From: Bacillota bacterium
GTDB lineage: Bacteria; Bacillota; Clostridia; Christensenellales; UMGS416
NCBI GenBank assembly: GCA_023398815.1
Contig: JAEWRW010000026.1
Location: forward strand, 1 to 64,000
Length of the DNA: 64,000 bases
Direction: 5' to 3'
Shown: piece after piece, positions 52,706 through 61,466 of the stretch
Position numbering within the stretch: the first letter of the stretch is position 1
Layout: the number at the start of each line of letters is the position of its first letter
The notes under the pieces: generated by a model
Told to the model about the DNA's origin: nothing
The model's input: the letters and a program-made list of their open reading frames with translations, nothing else
Database searches by the model: none
Program-made: the position numbers and the translations under genes

Positions 52706-54457
52706 ATGCCATTTGACGGCGTTGCCATGCGCGCGACCGCCGCGGAGATCGCGGACAAAATACTGGGCGGCCGGGTGGAGAAGGTGCTGCAGCCCGAACG
52801 GGACGAGCTGCACCTTGTCATCCGCAACCAATACCAGAATTACCGGCTGCTCCTCTCGGCCTCGGCCAACCATGCGCGTGTTCACCTCACGACACTCACC
52901 AAGCCCAACCCCGACCGCGCTCCCCTCTTCTGCATGCTGCTGCGCAAGCATCTCATCGGCGGCAAGGTAATGGGGGTGAGCCAGCAGGGGCTGGAACGGG
53001 TGCTGGATCTGACCTTTGGCGTGCTCGATGAACTGGGCATTGCCAGTGAACTCACCCTGCACGCGGAAGTGATGGGCCGCCACAGCAACATCGTGCTGAC
53101 CGACGCCAAGAGCGTCATTTTGGACTGCATCAAGCGCGTGACCGAGGAGAAGAGCCGCGTGCGCGAGGTGCTGCCCGGCCTGCGCTACGAGGCCCCGCCT
53201 GCCCAGGGCAAGCAGAACCCGCTGGAGCTGGACGCGGCGGCGCTGGGTGACGTGCTGGCGTCCTCCACCGACCGGCCCCTGCTGCAGACGGTTTGCGAGC
53301 GCCTGAGCGGCTTGGCCCAACCCACCGCGCGGGAGCTCCTGACGGCTGCCGGGCTCGACCCGGCCTGCAACGCCGAACAATACACACCGGAAGCCTTGGC
53401 ACAAGCCGCCGAGCGGCTGGCCGAGCGCTTCGCCGCCCTGAGGGAACACCACACCCAACCCACCGTGCTGTTGCAGGGTGGCGCGGTGGTGGACTTCCTG
53501 CCCTTCCCCAGCGTGTTGGCCGCCGAGCAACGACCCTGCGCCAGCCTCTCGGAAGCGGCGGAGGCCTTCTTTGGCGACCGTGACCGGCGGGAACGCCTGA
53601 AGCAGAGCAGCGCCGGCATGGTGCAGGTGTTGAACACCGCCCTCGCCCGCGCGCGGAAGAAGCTCGAGAAGCAACTGGTCAGCTTTGACGACTCAGCCAA
53701 CCTCGACCAATACCGCCTGATGGGCGAACTGCTGACGGCCAACCTGCACGCCCTGCGCCGTGGGGAGAAGGAGACCGAGGTCGTCAACTACTACGACCCC
53801 GACGGCGGCACGCTGCGCATCCCGCTGGACCCGATGCTGACGCCATCGGACAATGCCCAGCGGTACTACAAGCGCTACGCCAAGGCCAAGTCGGCCCAAG
53901 AGAACCTGACGGAGCAGCTCGCCGCCACCCATGCCGAGATAGACTACCTGGAAAGCCAGCTCAGCACCATCGCGCTCAGCGCCACCCAAAGCGAGCTCGA
54001 TGAGATTCGTCTGGAGCTCGTTGACCAGGGGTACCTCAAGGACAACACCCCCCGAGGCAAGAAACGTGCCGCCCCCAGCCGCCCCCACCTCTACCGCAGC
54101 GGCGACGGCTACGACATCTATGTGGGGCGCAACAACACCCAGAACGACGCGCTAACGCTGAAGTTCGCCCGCAACGACGACCTGTGGCTGCACACCAAGG
54201 AAATCCCCGGTTCCCACGTGATCGTGCGCGCTCACGGCGGTGCCGTCTCCGACGAGGCACTGCGTGCCGGCGCGCTGCTGGCCGCTTATTACAGCCGGGC
54301 GCGCGGTTCCTCCGGCGTGCCGGTAGATTACACCCAGCGCCGCAACGTGAAAAAACCTTCCGGCGCACGCCCCGGCTTCGTCATCTACCTCACCAACCGC
54401 ACCATGCAGGTGACCCCCGACGAGGCCGCCGTGGCCCAACTGACCCGGGTGGAGTGA
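52706..54457 (+). CDS. rqcH: NFACT protein RqcH (ribosome quality control)
   Basis: This is a 583-aa Rqc2/NEMF homologue. It binds obstructed 50S subunits with peptidyl-tRNA and directs alanine tailing. The NFACT-N domain begins PFDGVAMRATAAEIADKILGG. Helical and coiled-coil parts (about 300-440, with TEQLAATHAEIDYLESQLSTI) follow. The C-terminal NFACT-R domain has YDIYVGRNNTQNDALTLKFA and NDDLWLHTKEIPGSHVIVR. Older annotations call it fibronectin-binding protein. The ATG at 52706 follows GGGAGG by 5 nt. Confidence 0.94.
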   Translation: MPFDGVAMRATAAEIADKILGGRVEKVLQPERDELHLVIRNQYQNYRLLLSASANHARVHLTTLTKPNPDRAPLFCMLLRKHLIGGKVMGVSQQGLERVLDLTFGVLDELGIASELTLHAEVMGRHSNIVLTDAKSVILDCIKRVTEEKSRVREVLPGLRYEAPPAQGKQNPLELDAAALGDVLASSTDRPLLQTVCERLSGLAQPTARELLTAAGLDPACNAEQYTPEALAQAAERLAERFAALREHHTQPTVLLQGGAVVDFLPFPSVLAAEQRPCASLSEAAEAFFGDRDRRERLKQSSAGMVQVLNTALARARKKLEKQLVSFDDSANLDQYRLMGELLTANLHALRRGEKETEVVNYYDPDGGTLRIPLDPMLTPSDNAQRYYKRYAKAKSAQENLTEQLAATHAEIDYLESQLSTIALSATQSELDEIRLELVDQGYLKDNTPRGKKRAAPSRPHLYRSGDGYDIYVGRNNTQNDALTLKFARNDDLWLHTKEIPGSHVIVRAHGGAVSDEALRAGALLAAYYSRARGSSGVPVDYTQRRNVKKPSGARPGFVIYLTNRTMQVTPDEAAVAQLTRVE

Positions 54458-54538
54458 AAAACGGCCCACCCGCACCTGCCCGGCGCATGGCATCCGTTCC
54501 CCTCGGCTGGTCATTTTGTTGATCGAGTCGCGCAGGCG

Positions 54539-54567
54539 TTGACAGGTTCGATTTCGGTTCTTATACT
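54539..54567 (+). promoter_or_regulatory. Promoter of the second NYN gene
   Basis: A perfect TTGACA, a 17-bp spacer and TATACT. The start should be near 54574, 74 nt before the ATG. Confidence 0.85.
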
Positions 54568-54593
54568 ATGGATTCAGGCTAGCAATTGGAATT

Positions 54594-54636
54594 GGGGTTG
54601 TTTGGCTTTCGAGCAGGCAACCCCCTAATTTTTTGG
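54594..54636 (+). terminator. Attenuator-like hairpin in the NYN leader
   Basis: GGGGTTG pairs with CAACCCC and an inner GCT-TTCG-AGC stem, followed by CTAATTTTTT. This is a full intrinsic-terminator layout placed between the promoter and the ribosome site GGGAGG, which follows immediately. Confidence 0.6.
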
Positions 54637-54647
54637 GAGGTCACTTG

Positions 54648-55304
54648 ATGCAAAGAGCCATGGTGTTCATCGACCACGAGAACTTCAGCATTGCACTGCA
54701 CAACTATTACCGCAAGCGCGCGATGGAGGAAGCGACGGCCGAAGCGCTGCAGCAAGGACTCACGCCCCCGCTCACCGCGCCTTATCGTGTGCCCCGGCTG
54801 GATTACAACCAATTGCCCAAAGCCATTACGGGCCTGCTGTCCTCGGAGCACGCGCTGCTCAAGACCTTTCTGTTTGCGCCCAAGCCCGATGAGTTCCTAA
54901 TGAGGGACGTGCGCCGCCAGGGTGCGTACAACTGGATCACAGGGCTCAAAAACCAGAACTACTTCACCGTGGTGGAAGGGCGGCATTCCGCCCGCCCTGT
55001 GGGGGAGCACACCTACGCCACCATGGACATCAACGACCCCACCACCTACTATGTGGAGGAAAAGGGCACGGACATCAACGTGGCTGCCCACCTCATCACC
55101 AAGGGCTTCATGAACGCCTACGACACCGCCATCATCGTCAGCGGGGATACCGACTACATCCCGGTGATGGACATCCTCAACACCATGGGCCGCACCGTGG
55201 TGATTGCGGGGGTGGTTGGGCAGAACCTATACAGTTTCAAGCACCACGCCGACCAGCAGATCATGCTGGACAATGCCTTCTTTCAAAACTGTCTGCGCGA
55301 GTAG
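54648..55304 (+). CDS. NYN-domain protein (LabA/DUF88 family)
   Basis: This is a 218-aa single-domain NYN protein. The acidic PIN-like residues are in MVFIDHENFSIAL (Asp9), EKGTDINVAAHLITKG and AIIVSGDTDYIPVMDILN. It lacks the LOTUS domain of the protein at 47.5 kb. It is a putative metal-dependent RNase. Expression may be limited by the terminator-like hairpin in its leader. GGGAGG lies 7 nt before the ATG at 54648. Confidence 0.88.
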   Translation: MQRAMVFIDHENFSIALHNYYRKRAMEEATAEALQQGLTPPLTAPYRVPRLDYNQLPKAITGLLSSEHALLKTFLFAPKPDEFLMRDVRRQGAYNWITGLKNQNYFTVVEGRHSARPVGEHTYATMDINDPTTYYVEEKGTDINVAAHLITKGFMNAYDTAIIVSGDTDYIPVMDILNTMGRTVVIAGVVGQNLYSFKHHADQQIMLDNAFFQNCLRE

Positions 55305-55350
55305 AGTGCGCTGCCGTTTCCCCCGCCGCCTGTTTCATTAAACCGTTGCG

Positions 55351-55736
55351 AAAAACGAGCCAATCCTTAACGGATTGGCTCGTTTACAGGCTGTCGACAA
55401 AGTCGACAGCCTGTCGCGTCTGGCTGGTCGTGGCCTTCGGCCACTGCTCGCCCATGCAGCCTGGCCCCTGTGGCGACAGCCGCGATTCAGACAGCTTGTT
55501 CTCGTGATGGCCTAGTCGGTCGCCGCACATGTCGCCGACCAACCGCAAATTGCAGCTCTCATGCGAGTTTCTAAGGGTACGTTACGCCTGCGGGCGTATT
55601 TTCTTTTCTGCTTGTACCAGCGCTTCCTTTCTTCCCGCCGAATGAATCGGCGGGAGGTTCGTTACCCACTGCCCGTTCTAATGGGTTTGTAGACACTCTG
55701 AAAACGAGCCAATCCATTATGGGATTGGCTCGTTTA
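55351..55736 (+). repeat. Dispersed structured repeat, copy D, between two near-identical terminator hairpins
   Basis: The element is 55388-55700 (313 bp). It starts with the perfect stem AGGCTGTCGAC-AAA-GTCGACAGCCT and ends TAGACACTCTG, with the landmark hairpin at 55631-55657. It is flanked by CGAGCCAATCC-TTAAC-GGATTGGCTCG (55351-55385) and CGAGCCAATCC-ATTATG-GGATTGGCTCG (55701-55736). The stems are identical and the loops differ. The flanks serve as terminators for the convergent NYN and PASTA genes. Confidence 0.88.
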
Positions 55737-55762
55737 TTGTGCTACCACCAGTCGATGGCACC

Positions 55763-57532
55763 TCAGGCACCGCTATCGGTCGGTTCGGGTTCCTGGTCCC
55801 CTTCCGGTCCGATGGTCACCGTGATGGCCGTGCCGACGGCGGTCTTGCTGCCGGCGGTCATCGACTGCTTATACACCTTGCCGGCGTATCCCTCCACATA
55901 GGCGTCACCGGTGACAAAGGTGATGTCGAAAAGCTCGAAGTAGTCGCCGTTGCGGATCTGCTCCTCGGTCATCCCCTTGAAGTTGGGCACCTTGATCTTC
56001 TCGTTGGCGGGCACATACTTCAGGGTGACGGTCGTGCCCTCCTCCACCTCGGTACCGGCGGAGATGCTCTGTGACCACACCTCACCGGGCAGGCGGCCAG
56101 ACTTCTTCGCCTCCACAAACACCGGCACGATGTTGAGGGAGGCACACAGCTCCAGTGCCTTCTCCCGGGTGATGGCTTCATCATACCCCGAGCCGGAAGG
56201 GGCCACGAAATCGGGCATGACAACGACCTTGCCCTGGGAGACGGTGATGCGGATGGTGGACGACACCGAGATGAGCGAATTGGCCTTGCTCTGGGCCAAA
56301 ATCTTGCCCTTGGCCTCGTTGCTCTTGGTGTAGGTCACCTTGATGCGGATGTTGGCTCCCTGGGCGTTCAGTTCCTTTGCCCAGGCGAGGATCGCGTCCT
56401 TGGTCTGGCCCACATAGTCGGCCACGATGACCTCGTTGCCCAACGAATAGGTCAGCTCCAGCACGTCACCCTTTTCATAGTTTGCGTCGGGCTCCATGCT
56501 TTGGGAGATGAACTTGCCCGCCGCCTTGCCGGAGTATTTCTCGGTGACCGTGGCGGTGATGCCCAGCGCTGAGGCCACCGAGGCGGCCTTTTCCTTGGAG
56601 TAGCCCGAGAAATCCGGCACGACGATCTCGGGGCCCTTGGAGACGATCAGCTTGATCTCGTCGCCCTTCTTGGCCTTCTCGTCGGCCTTCACGCTTTGGG
56701 AGAGGATGGTCCCCTCGGGCGCGTAGTCGTCGTACTGCTCCTCCACCTTCAGGATGAGTCCGTTTTCGTTGGCGAAGGAATAGCTCTCTGCCAGCGACTT
56801 CTCGCGGAAGTCGGGGATGGTGATGAGCAACGCCTCCTCGTCCACCGGCCCCTTGGAGACGATGATGTAGATAGGCGTGTTGCGGGTGACATTGTCCACG
56901 ACGGTGTCGTCGTTGATCTCGTAGCTGATGACGCTGCCAGCGGGCACCTCGTCGCTGTTCTCGGCGGTGATGCGCACTTTGGCCATGAAGTTCTCGCTGG
57001 CCCAGGCTTCAATTTCATCCTTGGTCATGTTCATGAGGTCTGGCAGCGGCAGGGCGACGGTCAGGTCGTGCCCCTGGGAGACGACGACCTTCACGATGTC
57101 GCCGGCTTTGACTTTGGTACCATCAGCGGGGCTTTGGCTGATGATCTTGTTGGCCTCCACCTTGTCGTCGTACTCCTGATCCGTTTGCAGGGTTACGTTA
57201 TACTTCTCCGCCCAAAGCTGCGCTACGGTCAGGTCCTCACCCTTAAAATCCGCCATGGGTGTGCCACGGTTGAGAAACCACAGCAGCCCCACAACTGCCA
57301 GTGCCACCACCACGACCCCGGCGATGACCGCGCCCAGCCAGGCTGGCATGCGGCGGGTGGGCCCGGCGGGTGGTGTACTGCGCTGGGGCGGCCGATACCC
57401 CCGCCGCTCCAGCTCGCTCTGGCCTCTGGCCGGTTGTATCGGGGCAGACTCGGGGGCGGAAGCCGGTTTTTCCGGCTCCGCCCCATCGATCTTGCTCCGA
57501 TAGGAGTTCAAAAACTTGTTGTTGTCATCCAT
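55763..57532 (-). CDS. Kinase-less PASTA-repeat membrane protein
   Basis: This is a 589-aa bitopic protein. It has a cytoplasmic Pro-rich N terminus (1-62), one helix (about 64-87) and seven PASTA-like repeats of about 65 residues to the C terminus (for example VVPDFSGYSKEKAASVASAL, ending with I-V-S-K-G type strands). PASTA domains bind muropeptides and usually hang on Ser/Thr kinases or PBPs; no catalytic domain is present here. It is 21 bp after the ABC permease gene in the same direction. GGGGAG precedes the ATG. Confidence 0.88.
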   Translation of the reverse strand: MDDNNKFLNSYRSKIDGAEPEKPASAPESAPIQPARGQSELERRGYRPPQRSTPPAGPTRRMPAWLGAVIAGVVVVALAVVGLLWFLNRGTPMADFKGEDLTVAQLWAEKYNVTLQTDQEYDDKVEANKIISQSPADGTKVKAGDIVKVVVSQGHDLTVALPLPDLMNMTKDEIEAWASENFMAKVRITAENSDEVPAGSVISYEINDDTVVDNVTRNTPIYIIVSKGPVDEEALLITIPDFREKSLAESYSFANENGLILKVEEQYDDYAPEGTILSQSVKADEKAKKGDEIKLIVSKGPEIVVPDFSGYSKEKAASVASALGITATVTEKYSGKAAGKFISQSMEPDANYEKGDVLELTYSLGNEVIVADYVGQTKDAILAWAKELNAQGANIRIKVTYTKSNEAKGKILAQSKANSLISVSSTIRITVSQGKVVVMPDFVAPSGSGYDEAITREKALELCASLNIVPVFVEAKKSGRLPGEVWSQSISAGTEVEEGTTVTLKYVPANEKIKVPNFKGMTEEQIRNGDYFELFDITFVTGDAYVEGYAGKVYKQSMTAGSKTAVGTAITVTIGPEGDQEPEPTDSGA

Positions 57533-57553
57533 CGTAGGCTCCCCTTTGGTTGG

Positions 57554-59383
57554 TCAGTTGGTGATGTCTCGCTGCTTGAACACGACGAGCGAGGTAATGG
57601 CGCAGCCGACCGTCAACACAGCGAACCACGCGATGCCGATGAGAGGGTTGAGGGACACGCCGCCATACTCGGCCATGTAGGAATACATGTTGGTCGGCGT
57701 AAAGAAGTTATAGAGCTGCACATAGGGCACCGGGGTGTAGGCCAGCCAGTTCATCGCCTTGCTGTAGCTCAGCGTCAGCGTGGCCATGAAGCAGCCAACG
57801 AAGAGCACGATGGGCACGGCCACCGCCACGGCGGTGTTGCGCACCACTACGGAGAGCATGACCGACACGGTGAAGGCGAAGACGATCGTAATCATGCACA
57901 CCAAGAGCCGCGGCAGGTAGTAGGCCAGGAAGGCCGTCTCGCCGGTGACGGAGTAGTTGGGGAAGCCAAAGTCCGCGAAGCCGAAGAGGAAGCCGTTCAT
58001 CACAGCGCCCAGGAGGCTGCCGACAAGGTAGATGGCCAGGCTCAACCCCAACGCCGCCAGGAACTTGCTCACAAGGATCTTGGTGCGGGTGCGCGGGCGG
58101 ATCATCAGAAGGCGGATCGTGCCCTGCTGGAACTCGCTGGCGATGAGCCAGCCGCCCAGCAGCACCGCGAACAGCGCTACGATGACCGAGAAATACAGCC
58201 CGGACGCCGTGCGATACCGCGACCCATCGGTCACAAACTTCATGTCGGGCTTTTCCGCGTTCAGGGAGTTCTTGGCCACCAGAATCTCGTTGTTCATGCG
58301 GTTGATCTGGCTCTGAATGGCCTTCTTGTACTTGGCATAGCTGCCATACTGCTGCTGGGTGCCAAGGTCCTTCTTGTAGTCTTCCTCGCTCATGATCGTG
58401 GTGTACGTGAGCTGGTTCTGGTTGTTCTCAATGTTGGTGACGGCGTTGTTCTGCCAGGAGCCGTCGCCGGGGACGATGTTCTTCTCCAACCGCATCTCCA
58501 GGATCGGGATGCTATTTTCCTCAATGCTCTTGATCTGCTTCTTCAGATCCTCAATGATCTGGTTGAGGCTTTCCTCCTGGGCGGGGTTGTCGATGATCGC
58601 CTGCTCCTGCACCTTGATGTTGTCCTGCAGGTCGGCAATCTGGGTCTCGTACTGCTGGCGCTTCACCTCCACATAGGTGGGGAAGTCCTTGGTGGTCACG
58701 ATGGTGTTGATCTTGTCGAGCATGTCCTGGGCCTTCTGGGCGGCTTCCAGGCGCTGGGCCGCGGTGATGTCCAGGTACTTCTTGCGGAAGCTCGCCTCGT
58801 CCAGCCCCTTGCGGTAGGTGGACGCCTCAATGAGTGCGGCCTCCTTGGTGTTGCCGACGTGGTCGTAGATGAACTTGTCCACCACGGTGTCCTGGCCCTG
58901 CCACTCCAACTCCATGCGGAAGTCTTCGTAGGTCGAGACATTCTGGGCGAAAACCAGTTCATACTGGATGAGTTGATCGTACATCTCCAGCAGCAGGTCT
59001 ACGGTCTCCACGTTGGTGTAGCTGGCGCGGTTGGCCTCAAAATTGCTGCGCTCCTGGATCATGCTGTTCAGGTTCCAGTAAAGCGGGTTCTTCGGGTCGA
59101 TGGAGACGCCGCCGATGACGATGGGGTTGGTGCCATCGCCGGCCACATAGTTGCCATCCACCTGTACGGCAACGGTCGTCTCACCCGCGGCGGCAGCCAT
59201 AGCGGCTTCCTTGTATACGATGACGCCGCCGCCATTGTTCTGGCTCTGCTGGCGCTTCATGATGATGTACCCGCCGACCGGCCCCAGGATGCTGATGGCC
59301 AAAGTCAAAATGGCCATCACCAGCAAAAAGCGCGAACGAAGGATGTTGCGGATCTCCACACCAATCTGTTTCAAGAATCTCAT
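57554..59383 (-). CDS. ABC-2 type permease with large extracytoplasmic coiled-coil domain
   Basis: This is a 609-aa membrane protein. It has one helix near residues 20-42, then about 330 extracytoplasmic residues rich in coiled-coil heptads (EAAQKAQDMLDKINTI, KVQEQAIIDNPAQEESLNQIIEDLKKQIKSIEEN). Five more helices follow (about 390-605). This layout is common in Firmicute ABC-2 exporters for antimicrobial peptides or cell-wall-linked functions. It pairs with the upstream ATPase. The PASTA gene downstream hints at a cell-envelope role (inference). Confidence 0.85.
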   Translation of the reverse strand: MRFLKQIGVEIRNILRSRFLLVMAILTLAISILGPVGGYIIMKRQQSQNNGGGVIVYKEAAMAAAAGETTVAVQVDGNYVAGDGTNPIVIGGVSIDPKNPLYWNLNSMIQERSNFEANRASYTNVETVDLLLEMYDQLIQYELVFAQNVSTYEDFRMELEWQGQDTVVDKFIYDHVGNTKEAALIEASTYRKGLDEASFRKKYLDITAAQRLEAAQKAQDMLDKINTIVTTKDFPTYVEVKRQQYETQIADLQDNIKVQEQAIIDNPAQEESLNQIIEDLKKQIKSIEENSIPILEMRLEKNIVPGDGSWQNNAVTNIENNQNQLTYTTIMSEEDYKKDLGTQQQYGSYAKYKKAIQSQINRMNNEILVAKNSLNAEKPDMKFVTDGSRYRTASGLYFSVIVALFAVLLGGWLIASEFQQGTIRLLMIRPRTRTKILVSKFLAALGLSLAIYLVGSLLGAVMNGFLFGFADFGFPNYSVTGETAFLAYYLPRLLVCMITIVFAFTVSVMLSVVVRNTAVAVAVPIVLFVGCFMATLTLSYSKAMNWLAYTPVPYVQLYNFFTPTNMYSYMAEYGGVSLNPLIGIAWFAVLTVGCAITSLVVFKQRDITN

Positions 59384-59401
59384 TGCCTCGTCCTCCGTCT
59401 A

Positions 59402-60322
59402 CTATCGAATCTGGGCCTTGGACCCGGTGGTGATGGAGAGGAAGTCCTGCTCCAGCGTGCGCTGCTTCTGGTTGATGGCATAGAGATCGATGCCTTGCTC
59501 CACCAGCGAGCGTACAATGCCCGGCACATCGCTGCGCTTCAACTCCACGTCGATGCCGCTGTTCTCCAACGCGGCCTCGGCATTGATGGCTTGCAGGATC
59601 ACGAGCGCCGCGTCGTTGTTGTCGGTCACGATGTGGTAGCCGTGGATCTCCTCGTCGGAGCGTTGCACCTCTTCCATGGACTTCTCGCCAATGATGACGC
59701 CGTTGTCAATGATGTAGATGCGGTCGCACATGAGCTCCATCTCCGCCAGAAGGTGGCTGGAGATGAACACCCCGACCCCGGCGTTCTTCGCCAGGTACTT
59801 GAGCAGGTCGCGCAGCTCCTTGATTCCGATGGGGTCGAGGCCGTTGGTCGGCTCATCCAGCACCAGCAGCTTGGGGTTGTGCAGCAGCGCCTGGGCGATG
59901 CCGACACGCTGGCACATGCCCAGCGAATAGGTCTTGACACGATCCTTAATGCGCCCAGACATCTTGACGAGCTTGACAACCTCGTCGATGTTGGCCGGGT
60001 CAGCGTTGTCATACATGGAGAGGAAGTACTCCAGGTTTTGCCGGCCGGTCATGCGCTTGTAAAGGTCGGGGTTCTCCACAATGCCGCCGACGTTGGCGAT
60101 GGCCTGCTCAAAGTCGGCCACGTTGTCATGCCCGCAGATCGTGACCTGCCCCTCACTTTTCTTGAGCAGCCCCATCACGATTTTGATGGTCGTCGTTTTG
60201 CCCGCGCCATTGGGGCCCAAGAAACCAACAATCTCGCCGGCGTTGACCGTAAGCGACACGCCGTCGAGTATTTTTTTACGCTTGATCGTCTTACTCAGGC
60301 CTTCAATTCGTAACAGTTCCAC
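59402..60322 (-). CDS. ABC transporter ATP-binding protein (BcrA-like)
   Basis: This is a 306-aa ATPase with Walker A GPNGAGKTT (36-44), signature YSLGMCQR (132-139), Walker B LLVLDEP (152-158) and a switch His in SSHLLAEME. The last 90 residues form the extra domain usual in BcrA/CcmA-type exporters. The start is a GTG at 60322 with a rather distant GAGGG; the exact start is less sure. It leads the ATPase-permease-PASTA operon. Confidence 0.88.
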   Translation of the reverse strand: MELLRIEGLSKTIKRKKILDGVSLTVNAGEIVGFLGPNGAGKTTTIKIVMGLLKKSEGQVTICGHDNVADFEQAIANVGGIVENPDLYKRMTGRQNLEYFLSMYDNADPANIDEVVKLVKMSGRIKDRVKTYSLGMCQRVGIAQALLHNPKLLVLDEPTNGLDPIGIKELRDLLKYLAKNAGVGVFISSHLLAEMELMCDRIYIIDNGVIIGEKSMEEVQRSDEEIHGYHIVTDNNDAALVILQAINAEAALENSGIDVELKRSDVPGIVRSLVEQGIDLYAINQKQRTLEQDFLSITTGSKAQIR

Positions 60323-60388
60323 AGCAGCACCATCCCTCGCGTTTACTCTGCCAATTTAGACGGGCGGATCACTCCGTCCGGTTCCAAG

Positions 60389-60417
60389 CATATATGAATT
60401 TTAACCGATGGTGACAA
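60389..60417 (-). promoter_or_regulatory. Promoter of the ABC-PASTA operon
   Basis: On the minus strand: TTGTCA, a 17-bp spacer and TATATG, 67 bp before the GTG start. Confidence 0.6.
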
Positions 60418-60484
60418 CAAAGTAAATGAATTAAGAATATCGTAATACCTTCGTGCGCAGATTGTAAGCACTCGGGCACGGCAA

Positions 60485-60507
60485 AACCGCCGAATGAATC
60501 GACGGTT
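60485..60507 (+). repeat. Fragment of the repeat-family hairpin
   Basis: AACCGCCGA, loop ATGAA and TCGACGGTT carry the family core with one C-A mismatch, again with a different outer stem. TGCTTCCTT follows. No other part of the long repeat is recognisable here. Confidence 0.55.
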
Positions 60508-60546
60508 GCTTCCTTCCCATTTACACACATTGGTTCACAAAGACAC

Positions 60547-60572
60547 GGAGCCGTCGGTTTCCCGACGGCTCC
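60547..60572 (-). terminator. Terminator of the cotJ operon
   Basis: GGAGCCGTCGG pairs with CCGACGGCTCC around 4 nt. The minus strand continues GTGTCTTTGTG. Confidence 0.7.
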
Positions 60573-60605
60573 GCACCTGCTTGGTGGGCGTTCGCACCCT
60601 TTTGT

Positions 60606-61178
60606 TCAGTAGAACCGCTTGCTGGCCATGGTGCCGCGCACCTGCTCCAGCGTCTCGCCGAAGCGCTGGAAGTGGACAACCTCCCGCTCCCGCAGGAAGC
60701 GCAGCGGGTCGATGACGTCGGGGTCGTCAGCCAGGTTGATGAGGTTTTCGTATGTGGCCCGTGCCTTTTGTTCGGCAGCGAGGTCCTCATACAGGTCCGC
60801 AATGGGGTCGCCCTTGCTGGCCAGCACCGTGGCCGAGAACGGCGTACCCGACGCCGCCTGCGGGTAGACACCGCAGCCGTGGTCGGTGTAGTACCCCGCA
60901 GCGCCGCAGGCCTTGATCTGCTCGACGGTAGCGCCCTCCATCAGTTGGCGCACCATGGCACCCACCATTTCCAGGTGACCGAGCTCCTCGGTGCCGATGT
61001 CGTTGAGGGTGGCCTTGGCCACGTTGGTCGGCATGGCGAAGCGCTGGGAGAGATATCGCAGCGACGCGCCCAACTCGCCATCCGGGCCGCCATACTGGCT
61101 GATGATGGCCATGGCCATGCGCGGGTCGGGCTTCATGATGCGAAGCGGATATTGCAAATTCTTCTGATACACCCACAT
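60606..61178 (-). CDS. cotJC: Spore coat protein CotJC (manganese-catalase-like)
   Basis: This is a 190-aa protein of the Mn-catalase superfamily. It begins MWVYQKNLQYPLRI, typical of CotJC. Four-helix-bundle metal ligands are in GTEELGHLEMVGAMV (about 63-77) and the later ARATYENLINLADD and REREVVHFQRFGE. It could detoxify peroxide in the spore coat. It is the third gene of cotJABC, 6 nt after cotJB. Confidence 0.95.
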   Translation of the reverse strand: MWVYQKNLQYPLRIMKPDPRMAMAIISQYGGPDGELGASLRYLSQRFAMPTNVAKATLNDIGTEELGHLEMVGAMVRQLMEGATVEQIKACGAAGYYTDHGCGVYPQAASGTPFSATVLASKGDPIADLYEDLAAEQKARATYENLINLADDPDVIDPLRFLREREVVHFQRFGETLEQVRGTMASKRFY

Positions 61179-61184
61179 GTTGCC

Positions 61185-61466
61185 CTACCTCCCGCAATTG
61201 AGTGTGGGGTTGGCGTCCCTTTCCCACGGCCACGGGTCGTCAATCCACTGGAAGCTGTCCTTGCCGCCGGGCGCGTGGCCAAAGCCCATGAGCGGCCCGT
61301 ATTTCATGTTGTACTCCTCCATGAGCATGTGATACTGGCTATGGAGCGCGTTGTATTGGCCCAGGGCCATGCTGTCGGTGGGATGGGTATCCAGGAACAG
61401 ATTGAGCTCCAACAACATGAAGCCAAGCTGCTGAATCTGAAGGATGAGCATCTGCCGGTCATACAT
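61185..61466 (-). CDS. cotJB: Spore coat protein CotJB
   Basis: This is a 93-aa helical protein with the CotJB pattern: LILQIQQLGFMLLELNLFLDTHPTDSMAL, followed by YNALHSQYHMLMEEYNMKYGPLMGFG and a tail ending DDPWPWERD. It is needed with CotJA and CotJC for coat assembly in Bacillus. Its start overlaps the cotJA stop by 8 nt, and GGAGG lies 10 nt upstream. Confidence 0.93.
   Translation of the reverse strand: MYDRQMLILQIQQLGFMLLELNLFLDTHPTDSMALGQYNALHSQYHMLMEEYNMKYGPLMGFGHAPGGKDSFQWIDDPWPWERDANPTLNCGR

Noticed and set aside
56696..60313. A 1,205-codon open frame on the plus strand
   Set aside because: It is antisense to the PASTA, permease and ATPase genes. Long antisense frames are expected in GC-rich DNA with biased third positions. 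It has no family motifs and no ribosome site.
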